DNA from: Chthonomonas sp. | GTDB taxonomy: Bacteria; Armatimonadota; Fimbriimonadia; Fimbriimonadales; Fimbriimonadaceae | Direction: 5' to 3' | NCBI GenBank assembly: GCA_016788585.1 | Contig: JAEURP010000006.1 | Span: forward strand, 122,920 to 186,919 | Length of the DNA stretch: 64,000 nt | Part shown: positions 43,743-52,262 of the stretch, in pieces | Layout of the letters: every line of letters starts with the position of its first letter | Position numbering within the stretch: position 1 is the first letter of the stretch | Program-made: the position numbers and the translations under genes | Notes under the pieces: generated by a model | Seen by the model: only the letters and a program-made list of their open reading frames with translations | Database searches by the model: none | What the model was told of the DNA's origin: nothing

Positions 43743-44509
43743 CCACCGATGCCGGCTGGGTCTATGGCCTCCTCCTCGTTTTTGTCCGGTCGTCGGCGAT
43801 GTTTCTTTCATCCCCGCTCTTTGGCGGAAGCGTACCAGGCCGAGTTCGGGTTGCCTTCTGCTTCATGTTCTCGATCTGCGTGCTGCCAGTCGTACAGGCC
43901 AGCATAGGCGCCCCTCCAGACGACATGTTCTCTTTGGTCGCGGCCATTGCGCGAGAAGCTGGAATTGGACTTCTCATCGGCCTGTGCACACAATTGCTAC
44001 TCGTAGCAGCCCAAATGGCTGGCGGAATCATGGATATGCAGCTGGGATTTCAAATGATGCAGATGTTCAATCCTCAATTGGGAGGAATGACTTCACTCTT
44101 GGGTCAGTTCAAGTTTCTTCTCTTTTTGGTTCTCATCTTTCTAATGAATGGGCACCACATGATGCTGACCGCATTTGTACGTAGTTTCGAGTCGCCCATC
44201 GTGTTCGACACTTCGAACCTCGCGACAATTCAATCGGGGCTCATCCAAATGCTCGGCGGCGCCTGCGTGCTCGCCATTCAGATTGCCGCACCTGTTGCCG
44301 CCGTTTCGTTCATCGTCGATGCCGCCAGCGGTGTGATTAACAAGTCCATTCCGCAAATGCCCGTCTCGATGGTGACCTTGGGTGCCAAGAGTGCGCTCGG
44401 CACTTTGTCCCTTGCTCTAGGCCTGCCTCTCATGGTAGTCGCCGTTCAATCGGGCCTCGGCCACACTTCCGTGGAACTCGCGGCTCTCCTGCGAATTGGC
44501 CAGAGGTAA
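43739..44509 (+). CDS. fliR: Flagellar biosynthesis protein FliR
   Basis: 256 residues from GTG 43739, which overlaps the fliQ stop. Family segments are VRSSAMFLSSPLFGG, VPGRVRVAFCFMFSICVLP, IGLCTQLLLVAAQMAGGIMD and QLGFQMMQMFNPQLGGMTS. Six or seven membrane helices. Assembles with FliP and FliQ in the inner membrane as the gate for flagellar proteins. Confidence 0.95.
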   Translation: MTTDAGWVYGLLLVFVRSSAMFLSSPLFGGSVPGRVRVAFCFMFSICVLPVVQASIGAPPDDMFSLVAAIAREAGIGLLIGLCTQLLLVAAQMAGGIMDMQLGFQMMQMFNPQLGGMTSLLGQFKFLLFLVLIFLMNGHHMMLTAFVRSFESPIVFDTSNLATIQSGLIQMLGGACVLAIQIAAPVAAVSFIVDAASGVINKSIPQMPVSMVTLGAKSALGTLSLALGLPLMVVAVQSGLGHTSVELAALLRIGQR

Positions 44510-44512
44510 TTC

Positions 44513-45574
44513 ATGGCGGAGAATCAATCCAGTGGTGAAAAGACTGAGGAGCCGACACTTCGCAGGAAGTCGGAGGCGAGAAAGCAAGGCACAGTTGCCA
44601 AGTCCACCGATCTGACCGGGGCACTGACTCTACTCGCGGTGGTTGCAATACTTCCCACCGCATTGGGGGCTTTTGGTAAGGGATTCGTGGCGTCACTCCA
44701 TGGAACGCCATTACCGACCGATGCCAGCACATCAAATCTCTCGGCTTATGTTCTCGACCTTCTGAAGCCCTCCCTCTTACTGTTGGCCACCATTGGCGGG
44801 ACCGCTATGGCAGTAGGGTTGGCGGCGAACTTCGCTCAGGTTGGATTCCACCTATCGGCGGCTCCGCTCGAACCGAAGTTCGAGAAAATCAATCCCGTTT
44901 CTGGTTTCAAGAGGATTGCCTCTAAACGCGCCGTCGTCGAAGGTCTGAAAACGCTCTTCAAGGGTCTGCTCTTCGGCTTCCTTGCCTATGATGCCATTCG
45001 AAGCAATTGGACGAACTTGCTGACCCTGAGTTGGAACTCGCCCAGCGAAGCCGCCATACGAGTAGGGGCTCTCATCTGGGCAGTCGCGATTCGCGTTGCG
45101 GTCGCCTGGTTGGTTATGGCAACTCTCGACTATTTCTTCCAACGGAATGAAGTGAACAAGCAACTTCGCATGACGAAAGACGAAGTGAAGCGCGAAATGA
45201 AGGAAATGGAGGGGTCGCCCGAGATTCGGATTGCCCGAATGCAGCGGATGCGAAAGATGAGCCGGGGCCGCACCCAGGAGATGATTAAGTCTGCCGATGT
45301 GATCATCACCAACCCAACCCACTTCGCCGTCGCCATTCAATACGATCGCTCGAGCATGCACGCTCCGATGGTTGTGGCCAAAGGCCAAGACTATCTCGCG
45401 TTCAAGATCCGCGAAATCGCGGAGCAACACAAAGTCCCTATCGTGCCCAATCCACCCTTGGCCCGGGCTCTTTACAAGCAGTGCGACGTTGGCGACTTCA
45501 TTCCGCGAGACCACTTTGCGGCGGTCGCCGAAGTTCTGGCCCACGTTTATCGAACGATCAAGAAACTGCGCTAG
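44513..45574 (+). CDS. flhB: Flagellar biosynthesis protein FlhB
   Basis: 353 residues from ATG 44513. Starts AENQSSGEKTEEPTLRRKSE; four membrane helices; the autocleavage site NPTH is at about residue 266 in ADVIITNPTHFAVAI, followed by the cytoplasmic domain with KGQDYLAFKIREIAEQHKV. FlhB switches export from rod/hook to filament proteins. flhA, normally next, is not in the window; an McsB-like gene follows instead. Confidence 0.97.
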   Translation: MAENQSSGEKTEEPTLRRKSEARKQGTVAKSTDLTGALTLLAVVAILPTALGAFGKGFVASLHGTPLPTDASTSNLSAYVLDLLKPSLLLLATIGGTAMAVGLAANFAQVGFHLSAAPLEPKFEKINPVSGFKRIASKRAVVEGLKTLFKGLLFGFLAYDAIRSNWTNLLTLSWNSPSEAAIRVGALIWAVAIRVAVAWLVMATLDYFFQRNEVNKQLRMTKDEVKREMKEMEGSPEIRIARMQRMRKMSRGRTQEMIKSADVIITNPTHFAVAIQYDRSSMHAPMVVAKGQDYLAFKIREIAEQHKVPIVPNPPLARALYKQCDVGDFIPRDHFAAVAEVLAHVYRTIKKLR

Positions 45575-45584
45575 ACTTTGCAGC

Positions 45585-46595
45585 GTGGCAGAGCGAGAGC
45601 GATGGAAGAAGATGGTCCTTCGATCCATGCCGCCTCCTGCTTGGCTAGCTCCAGACGCGCCCGAGAATGATGTAGTCATTTCGAGCCGGTGCCGATTTGC
45701 GCGCAACATTCGCGGCCATCTGTTTCCTAACCACGCCAGCGCAAATGAACTTAAATCAATTGCCCAGGCGGTGAAAGAAGCGGGTACGGCAGTCGGCCTG
45801 GAGGCCTTTCGCAAGCTGAGTGAAGCCGAAAGGGAGTACATGATCGGTTGCCGGCTCATGTCACCCGAGTTCAAACCTGATGAGCCGGGGCGCCTGCTTT
45901 TGCTCGACGAGCGACGAGCGATCAGTATCATGGTAAACGAGGAAGACCACCTGCGGGTGCAAGCCTTGCATGCCGGTTGGTCGATCGGCACATCCATCGC
46001 TCAAGCGAAAGATATCCTTCGCGCGCTCTCAAGTCGAATCGAATTTGCAGAGACCCCACGTTGGGGATTTCTGACCGCCAGCCCATTTAATACTGGCGAG
46101 GGCATTCGGCTCTCAGCGATGTTTCACCTCGCTGGACTGGCCCACACGAAGCGCCTTGCTGAAGTCGTCGGCGCCCTTTCCGAGAGTGACCTCACAGCAC
46201 GCGGGCTTTTTGGGGAGTCGAGCCGGGCAGTCGGGGCCTTCTTCCAAGTCAGCATGACGCGAGGCAACCTCCCCCGGTTCAGCGGTGCATGCGAATACCT
46301 GATGCAGGAAGAACGGCTTGCCCGTGGCAATATGGACCGCGACCATCTTAACGAAATCGTGCGCGACGCAATTCGATTCGCGGTGGTAAGCAAGGAACTG
46401 AGCCAGGTGGATGCTCTGCGCGTGATTGCTTGGACTCGCTGGGGGATCGCCGCCGGATTTGTTTCGGTGCCTATTCGCGAAATCGACGCAATCCTCTCCA
46501 CGCTGGAGCTACGCAACAATCCTGACGAGTCTGCCGCTGCTCGGGACCGGGCGGCCGCCTTGCGATCGCGCTTCGAACATGTCCTCACAGCTTGA
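45585..46595 (+). CDS. McsB-like ATP:guanido phosphotransferase (protein arginine kinase candidate), Cys-to-Ser
   Basis: 336 residues from GTG 45585. Segments shared with McsB: VVISSRCRFARNIRGHLFP, ISIMVNEEDHLRVQAL (catalytic glutamates), RWGFLTASPFNTGEGIR, and GLFGESSRAVGAFFQVS. McsB phosphorylates arginines of proteins to mark them for ClpCP. In known McsB the third segment reads LTSCPTNVGTGLR; here the cysteine position is serine and NVGTG is NTGEG. The residues around the insert NLPRFSGACEYLM are also divergent. No mcsA, ctsR or clpC is adjacent. It may be a variant kinase or an inactive relative. Confidence 0.8.
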   Translation: MAERERWKKMVLRSMPPPAWLAPDAPENDVVISSRCRFARNIRGHLFPNHASANELKSIAQAVKEAGTAVGLEAFRKLSEAEREYMIGCRLMSPEFKPDEPGRLLLLDERRAISIMVNEEDHLRVQALHAGWSIGTSIAQAKDILRALSSRIEFAETPRWGFLTASPFNTGEGIRLSAMFHLAGLAHTKRLAEVVGALSESDLTARGLFGESSRAVGAFFQVSMTRGNLPRFSGACEYLMQEERLARGNMDRDHLNEIVRDAIRFAVVSKELSQVDALRVIAWTRWGIAAGFVSVPIREIDAILSTLELRNNPDESAAARDRAAALRSRFEHVLTA

Positions 46596-46665
46596 GGCGC
46601 CCGAAGAATTACTGGCTTTGAACGAACCACGGGGCGTTTGGAACGCGCTGTGCACTATCACATTT

Positions 46666-46686
46666 TGAAGATCGGCGAGATCTTCA
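46666..46686. other. Small hairpin after the mcsB-like gene
   Basis: TGAAGATC (46666-46673) pairs with GATCTTCA (46679-46686) around GGCGA. It lies in the 255-nt gap between 46595 and 46851. No ORF of interest and no tRNA is seen in the rest of this gap. Confidence 0.35.
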
Positions 46687-46711
46687 TCAACCTCCTCCAA
46701 ACAACCTCAAA

Positions 46712-46731
46712 TGGCCCCGCTTGCGGGGCCA
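46712..46731 (+). terminator. GC-rich terminator hairpin
   Basis: TGGCCCCGC and GCGGGGCCA (46712-46720 and 46723-46731) with a 2-nt turn. A T-poor tail (ACTCTACTTATCC) follows, so it is hairpin-strong but tract-weak. It likely closes the flagellar/mcsB transcript. Confidence 0.6.
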
Positions 46732-46850
46732 ACTCTACTTATCCTAGCAGTTCACAGGCAAATCGCGTAACATAAAAGCGCAATTGCAACGAATCCGAAC
46801 TTGTGATCATTCTCAACCGTTCATAAAGCCGGAATTCGAAAAGAATAGCT

Positions 46851-49400
46851 ATGACTTTCCCACGACCCCTCTTATTTAGCGCATTTGCGTTGTCGCTCGG
46901 TTTAACGAGCCTGTCGGCTGCCCAAGCGCAATTGGACCTGATTGGCCAACAAGACCTAGAAGTCCAATCCTTGGAATCGGCAATTCCTGACGTCGGCATT
47001 CTAAGAGAGGGCGGGCGGATTTCACGAATCTATGGAGTTCCATTCTCAACCGGGGAGACTTCAGCAGATTCAGCCCAGGCATTCATCGATCGCTACCCCA
47101 ACATCTTCGGCGGCGGAGTGGCCACTTACACCCTCGAAGGCGAACAAGATGTGATGAACGGCAAGTTCACTGCTGTCTATTTCAAGCAAGTAGTCCAGGG
47201 AGTTCCAGTGGATCTTGGCGGGGTCACTTTGCTCGTCAAGAATGAAAGGGGTTTCCCTTCCGTTCTAGCGGTCAACTCCAGCGAGCGAGTGCCGACTATC
47301 ATCACCAAGCCGCTGCAGACCGAAGAAATGGCGCTCGAGGTCATCGCCAAAGCCAATCCTCGGCTCCAGTTTTTCTCGCGACCGGAATTGGTGATACATG
47401 GAGGAGAAGGCTCTCCTCGCCTCGCCTGGCAGTTTGAAGCTGAATCCCCCTCGCTGAGCCAACCTGAGAAGTACAAGGCCTTCGTCGATGCCGTGACCGG
47501 CGAGATCATCGAGTGGCGCGATTTGATCTGCTATGTCGATGTCACTGGCTCAGTGAAGGGCTACGCTACTCCGGGGCTCCACCCCGACCAAGCCAATAAT
47601 CCTGCGGCGCTTACAAATTTGTTTGGAGCTAGACTCACGATCACTGGGGTGTCAACAACTCATACCAACGCCTCTGGAAACTTCACCTTAACTAACCCAG
47701 GATCAGCGGCGGTGACAGTGTCTTCAACGCTCGAAGGGCAGTGGGTGAAAGTCAATAACAGTTCCGGTACTGTTTTGTCGTTTTCAAACTCAGTGACGCC
47801 GCCGGGGCCTATCAACTTTGTCTACAACTCAACGCCGGCTGTTCAGTCCACATCCCAGGTCAACGGCCTAATCCACACAACGGTTGTACACGACTTTGTA
47901 AAGTCGATTAGCTTGACCTACCCTGGGGTTGACATTCAAATGCCTTGCAATGTCAATGTCGCGGGCCAAGCCAATGCTTTCTATAACGGTACTTCGATCA
48001 ACTTCTACAACGCTGGCGGAGGCTATCCGAACATGTGCTACAGCACCGTCGTTTACCACGAGTATGGTCATCACATTGTCAATGTGGCTGGCACTTCGCA
48101 GGGTGGCTACGGCGAAGGAATGGGCGACGTCACCAGCGTCCTGCTAACCGGTTCGAACGAACTCGGCCTCGACTTCGCTGGCCAAGGAGCCGGTCCCCTG
48201 AGAAACGCCATCAACACCATTAGTTACCCCTGTAGTCTGCCAATTCACACTCAGGGTCAGATCATGTCGGGCAGTTTTTGGAACACGCTTCAAGCCTTGA
48301 TTGCAAGCGAAGGATCGTCGAACGCGATGAGCATTCTACGGCCCCTTTGGCTCAATAGCATCTTGGTTCAGCCACCCTATATTTCCCGTGCGATAACGAT
48401 CGATGTTCTTACGCTTGACGACAATGACTCGAACCTGAACAATGGAACACCTCACTACGAGGAAATTGCCGCAGGATTCGATGCAAAGGGGATGACGGCT
48501 CCCGCTGTGAATCGCCTCAATATGTCGGCGGCTACTCTGCCCCCGCAAATCGTTACCCCAGCACCCACACTTCTCAATACCAAGTCGCGATTGACGTTCG
48601 CTGTCAACGTTACGAACAACCTTGAGACTGTGAATCCCAACGCGGTGCGGTTGCGATATGCAATTGGCACAGGTGCTTATTCGACGGCGAACATGGTCCC
48701 CATTGGGGGTAATCAATACCGCGCCAGTCTTCCGACTCCTTCCCCGGGACAGTCGATGCGCTATTTTGTGGAAGCGACGACTCAGCAAGGAAACTACTTC
48801 GCCGGCCCGGTTGGGACAGCAACTGAGTTCAAGTCTTTGGTAGTTGGCAAGAAAGTAACGACAATCTTCACCGATACCTTTGATACAAATCTCGGCTGGA
48901 CGTTCGCCAACTCAACGAGCCTTACGACTGGCGCATGGGAGCGCGGCGATCCCAATGGAACCGTGTTTAACGGTGCTCCTTCGAACCCCGAAAGCGACTC
49001 GAACGACGCAGGCACGTTCTGCCTATTTACAGATCAGGGAGCAGTCGGTGAGGCGGCCGGAACCACCGATGTTGACGGGGGGCCAGCCTACGCCTACTCA
49101 CCAACAATCAATATGAGCGGTGGCAATGCGATCCTAGAATTCAGCCATTGGTTCTATAACAGCATTGGCGATGACTGCGTAAATGTTTGGATTTCAAACG
49201 ACAATGGCAGCACGTACATTCCCATTTTTGGCCAAATCCAAACACCGACTAGCAACTCCTGGAATCGAACTTCTATTGTCCTAGGCAACCACATCGCCCT
49301 AACCAATCAAATGAAGATCCGTGTGACGACTTTCGACACAGCAACCGCATCAATCACGGAAGCCGCAATCGACAATGTCGTCGTTAAGCAGGTCAAGTAG
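46851..49400 (+). CDS. Secreted fungalysin-like metalloprotease (M36-like) with C-terminal adhesive domain
   Basis: 849 residues from ATG 46851. Signal peptide MTFPRPLLFSAFALSLGLTS. A propeptide of fungalysin/thermolysin type follows (about 60-230; SRIYGVPFS, AWQFEAE, KAFVDAVTGEIIEWRDL). The catalytic domain has the zinc motif VVYHEYGHHIVN (about 403) and the third ligand in YGEGMGDVTSVL (about 424). The C-terminal part is a beta sandwich found on many secreted proteins (TFDTNLGWTFAN, FSHWFYNSIGDDCVNVWIS). Exported; degrades extracellular protein. Stands alone, with a terminator upstream. Confidence 0.9.
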   Translation: MTFPRPLLFSAFALSLGLTSLSAAQAQLDLIGQQDLEVQSLESAIPDVGILREGGRISRIYGVPFSTGETSADSAQAFIDRYPNIFGGGVATYTLEGEQDVMNGKFTAVYFKQVVQGVPVDLGGVTLLVKNERGFPSVLAVNSSERVPTIITKPLQTEEMALEVIAKANPRLQFFSRPELVIHGGEGSPRLAWQFEAESPSLSQPEKYKAFVDAVTGEIIEWRDLICYVDVTGSVKGYATPGLHPDQANNPAALTNLFGARLTITGVSTTHTNASGNFTLTNPGSAAVTVSSTLEGQWVKVNNSSGTVLSFSNSVTPPGPINFVYNSTPAVQSTSQVNGLIHTTVVHDFVKSISLTYPGVDIQMPCNVNVAGQANAFYNGTSINFYNAGGGYPNMCYSTVVYHEYGHHIVNVAGTSQGGYGEGMGDVTSVLLTGSNELGLDFAGQGAGPLRNAINTISYPCSLPIHTQGQIMSGSFWNTLQALIASEGSSNAMSILRPLWLNSILVQPPYISRAITIDVLTLDDNDSNLNNGTPHYEEIAAGFDAKGMTAPAVNRLNMSAATLPPQIVTPAPTLLNTKSRLTFAVNVTNNLETVNPNAVRLRYAIGTGAYSTANMVPIGGNQYRASLPTPSPGQSMRYFVEATTQQGNYFAGPVGTATEFKSLVVGKKVTTIFTDTFDTNLGWTFANSTSLTTGAWERGDPNGTVFNGAPSNPESDSNDAGTFCLFTDQGAVGEAAGTTDVDGGPAYAYSPTINMSGGNAILEFSHWFYNSIGDDCVNVWISNDNGSTYIPIFGQIQTPTSNSWNRTSIVLGNHIALTNQMKIRVTTFDTATASITEAAIDNVVVKQVK

Positions 49401-49447
49401 CCCAAGTTGAAGCCTCGACACCCGGGCTGACGTATCTACTGTCATTC

Positions 49448-49942
49448 ATGGCAAGTGAGGTAGTTCGTTATAAGCCCGGTGAGGCAATTCGCTGGCTTGA
49501 GACTGGTTCAGAAAAGATTCGAAAAGGGGCTCTCCAGAAAGCTCAAAGCGTCCTTCGACGTGAAGGCGCGCGAAGCATTGGACGAGACGTCCGCGAGGTT
49601 GCTGGCGCCTTGTTTGGTGCTGGCTCGGCCGCTATGGCTGATCTCGCTCATCGCCAAGCTTCCGCGAGTGAATATGTGCTCGGAGATGCTCACTTTGAAA
49701 TCGTACGGCCCACTGGAAATCGTCGGGTGACGTACGCTGAGGTCAAGAAAATCAAGCTCGAAGGTGACCGCGCGCAGTTTGAACTCATCCATGGATCGGT
49801 ATCGATCAAGCCATTTGCCCATCTCGTCAGTGGTCGGGTGCGAGTCCCGATCGGCTGGACGCGCAATAATGTCGAGGTGCCTTACGAACTTCTCATTGAA
49901 GAACTTGCCGCGCGTTGCGACATCGAGGTCGAGGTCGAGTGA
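49448..49942 (+). CDS. Hypothetical protein upstream of nadC
   Basis: 164 residues from ATG 49448. I do not recognise the family. It is alpha/beta with two parts: a basic helical N-terminus (EAIRWLETGSEKIRKGALQK, SVLRREGARSIGRDVREVAG) and a beta-rich C-terminal half (EYVLGDAHFEIVRPTG, RVTYAEVKKIKLEGDRAQFE, VSIKPFAHLVSGRVRVPIGW) that resembles a small PH-like or SH3-like barrel. No signal peptide. Its stop overlaps the nadC start (GTGA), so it may act near NAD synthesis, but only the position says so. Confidence 0.55.
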   Translation: MASEVVRYKPGEAIRWLETGSEKIRKGALQKAQSVLRREGARSIGRDVREVAGALFGAGSAAMADLAHRQASASEYVLGDAHFEIVRPTGNRRVTYAEVKKIKLEGDRAQFELIHGSVSIKPFAHLVSGRVRVPIGWTRNNVEVPYELLIEELAARCDIEVEVE

Positions 49943-50778
49943 CCGGCTGGCGACATCCCTATCCAGCTGATTACGGCGATGCCTTGGAACTTGCGCTAGT
50001 CGAAGACATCGGCACTGGTGACTTGACCTCAGCATGCTTGCCAGCAGACCTCCAAGTGCGCGGGATGATCGAGGCTCAAGCCGCAGGAATCGCATGCGGC
50101 GTCGGCATTGCTGCAGAGTGTCTCTCGGCTGTCGCAGATGTGGAAATTAAGGTGACGGATGGCGACATGATTGAATCCGGCGACCAGGTGCTGAATTTCG
50201 AGGGCGCTGCGGTAGGCTGTCTCTCGCACGAACGGGTCGCCCTAAACTTCCTGATGCACCTCAGTGGCGTGGCCACGTTGACGAGGCAGTTTGTGGACGC
50301 TGTGCAAGGAACGCGGGCACGCATCGTTGACACGCGAAAGACAATTCCTGGCATGAGGAGCTTGCAGAAGTACGCCGTTCGATGCGGTGGAGGACATAAC
50401 CACCGCATGGGCCTCTACGACGCTGTGATGATAAAGGATAACCACATTGAGGCCTGCGGATCTATCTCCAGGGCGGTTGAGAAAGTCCGGAAGTCCATTC
50501 CTCATACGGCCAAGATCGAAGTGGAAACCGACCGACTAAGCCAGGTCGGCGAAGCCATTAATGCCGGTGCGGATATCGTACTGCTAGACAACATGCCGCA
50601 TAAGGATATGGCCGAGGCCGTTCAAAAGTATGCTGATAAGCCCGTGATCTTTGAGGCCAGCGGGGGGATCAACTTGCTCACGGTCAGAGCCGTCGCGGAG
50701 ACCGGCGTTCACTTGATCAGCGTTGGGGCGCTAACCCATAGCTCCCCAGCTCTCCCGTTGCACTTAGAACTCATCTGA
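49939..50778 (+). CDS. nadC: Nicotinate-nucleotide pyrophosphorylase (quinolinate phosphoribosyltransferase)
   Basis: 279 residues from GTG 49939 (GTGA overlap). Motifs LVEDIGTGDLTS, VALNFLMHLSGVATLT, the substrate-binding VDTRKTIPGMRSLQKYAV and GGGHNHRMGLYDAVMIKDNH, and IEVETDRLSQ. It makes nicotinate mononucleotide from quinolinate and PRPP in NAD synthesis. nadA and nadB are not adjacent. Its end overlaps the convergent rmuC by 15 nt. Confidence 0.96.
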   Translation: MTGWRHPYPADYGDALELALVEDIGTGDLTSACLPADLQVRGMIEAQAAGIACGVGIAAECLSAVADVEIKVTDGDMIESGDQVLNFEGAAVGCLSHERVALNFLMHLSGVATLTRQFVDAVQGTRARIVDTRKTIPGMRSLQKYAVRCGGGHNHRMGLYDAVMIKDNHIEACGSISRAVEKVRKSIPHTAKIEVETDRLSQVGEAINAGADIVLLDNMPHKDMAEAVQKYADKPVIFEASGGINLLTVRAVAETGVHLISVGALTHSSPALPLHLELI

Positions 50779-52185
50779 GAAAGGTAGCACTGCCATTTCT
50801 GGTGCTGCTACCTTGCGAGTTCTGCGTTCAAGCGGCTTGGCCTCCTCGATAACCGTCAAGGCTGTCGTCTGTTGCAGTTCATGTATCGCACGAGCGCTTG
50901 GCAAGACCCGGGTTTCCAGTGAGCCAACCATGTCGTTGTATGCGCCGACCGCATGATCGAGATTCTTACCTACTCTTGCAAAGTGCTCAGACATCTTGGA
51001 CAGGCGGCCATACAGTTCTGCGCCAGCATCGGCGATCTTTTGAGCATCCTTGGCCAAAGCCTCGTTTCGCCAGCCAAACCCGATTGCGCGCAGAATTGGG
51101 ATCAACGTAAGGGGCGTTGCCAATAGCACCTTCTTCTCGGCACCGAATTCGATCAGGGAGCTATCAAGCTCCACCGCAGCGCTCAGCATCGGTTCCGTTG
51201 GCATGAACATGACGACCATCTCCACGTTCTGACGGAACTCGCGCGCGTAGTTCTTGTTGCTAAGTTCTTCAACCCTTCGACGAACATGCCTGGCATGATC
51301 GCTGAGCAACGAGCGCCGCTTGTCCTCGTCTTCGCACTCCATTGCATCTAAGAAGGCAATGTTTGGAGCTTTTGCATCGACAACGATTGTGTTGCCATTT
51401 GGAAGTCGCACAACCATATCGGGCCGTAACCGGCCCTCTTCGGTCTCCAAAGAGACCTGCTCTTCAAAGTCTACGCGGTCGAGCATCCCCGCCAACTCGA
51501 CAACGCGGCGCAACGTGATCTCGCCCCACTTTCCTCGTTGATTTGGTGACCGAAGGGCCTGGACCAGTTTGCCGGTTTCTTTTTGGAGTGTGGCCTGCGT
51601 CTCGATAAGGCTTTTCACCTGCTCGCCCATCGACGCATAGGCCGCCGCACGCTTTTGCTCAAGCTCATTCACGTGTTTGTTAACTTCAGTTAAGCCCTCT
51701 TTGATTGGCTTTACCAAGTCTTCGATCGCTTGCTTACTCTTCTCGAGTTCTCCCTTTGCTTCCTTTTGCTGCCCGGTCAAGTGCTCCTTGGCAAGGTCAA
51801 GAAAACTCTGATTGTTCTTCTGCAAAACCTCCAAGCTGATGCTGGCAAAGGCTTCTTTGAGTTGAACGCTAGCTTCATCCAACATCTGCCTCTGTTCTTC
51901 GATCGCCCGATTGCGCTCTTGCAATTGAGCCTCTAGGGCGCTTCGCTCCTCACGGAATTGGGCAATCTCCTCTTGAAGACCCTCAATCTGTTCGCAACGA
52001 TTGGCAAGGTCGAGCTCCAGTCCTTCCATCTGCAGAAGCCTAGTCTCCATCCGCGCCTTGGTCAATTCTAGCTCAGCCACTTGGGCCTGTTTCACGCCCA
52101 AACGACGGAGGGTAACCCAAGCCACGGCCCCCGCTCCTAGCGCCGCTCCCGCGGCGATTCCGATCCACAACGATGTCAATTCCAT
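50764..52185 (-). CDS. rmuC: DNA recombination protein RmuC
   Basis: 473 residues from ATG 52185. Membrane anchor at the N-terminus (LWIGIAAGAALGAGAVAWVT), then a long coiled coil (about 36-190; LEAQLQERNRAIEEQRQML), then the RmuC nuclease-like domain with GKWGEITLRRVVELAGM, RLRPDMVVRLPNG, IVVDAKAP and VVMFMPTEPMLSAAVEL. RmuC restrains DNA inversions at short repeats. That is of interest beside the short-repeat arrays of this chromosome, but there is no direct link. Position opposite nadC. Confidence 0.93.
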   Translation of the reverse strand: MELTSLWIGIAAGAALGAGAVAWVTLRRLGVKQAQVAELELTKARMETRLLQMEGLELDLANRCEQIEGLQEEIAQFREERSALEAQLQERNRAIEEQRQMLDEASVQLKEAFASISLEVLQKNNQSFLDLAKEHLTGQQKEAKGELEKSKQAIEDLVKPIKEGLTEVNKHVNELEQKRAAAYASMGEQVKSLIETQATLQKETGKLVQALRSPNQRGKWGEITLRRVVELAGMLDRVDFEEQVSLETEEGRLRPDMVVRLPNGNTIVVDAKAPNIAFLDAMECEDEDKRRSLLSDHARHVRRRVEELSNKNYAREFRQNVEMVVMFMPTEPMLSAAVELDSSLIEFGAEKKVLLATPLTLIPILRAIGFGWRNEALAKDAQKIADAGAELYGRLSKMSEHFARVGKNLDHAVGAYNDMVGSLETRVLPSARAIHELQQTTALTVIEEAKPLERRTRKVAAPEMAVLPFSDEF

Positions 52186-52262
52186 TTCAGTACAAGTTGA
52201 TACGATTGAAGGCTACTAGTAGACGCAGAATAACTACTTTTCGAGGTCGGTAAACTAGCACC

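Noticed and set aside
45372..45584. Extended start of the McsB-like gene
   Set aside because: The region overlaps the end of flhB in another frame and gives a basic, serine-rich sequence unlike McsB.
46596..46850. Small gene or riboswitch in the largest intergenic gap
   Set aside because: Short frames lack ribosome sites and family-like features; only two hairpins are seen, with no known riboswitch pattern.
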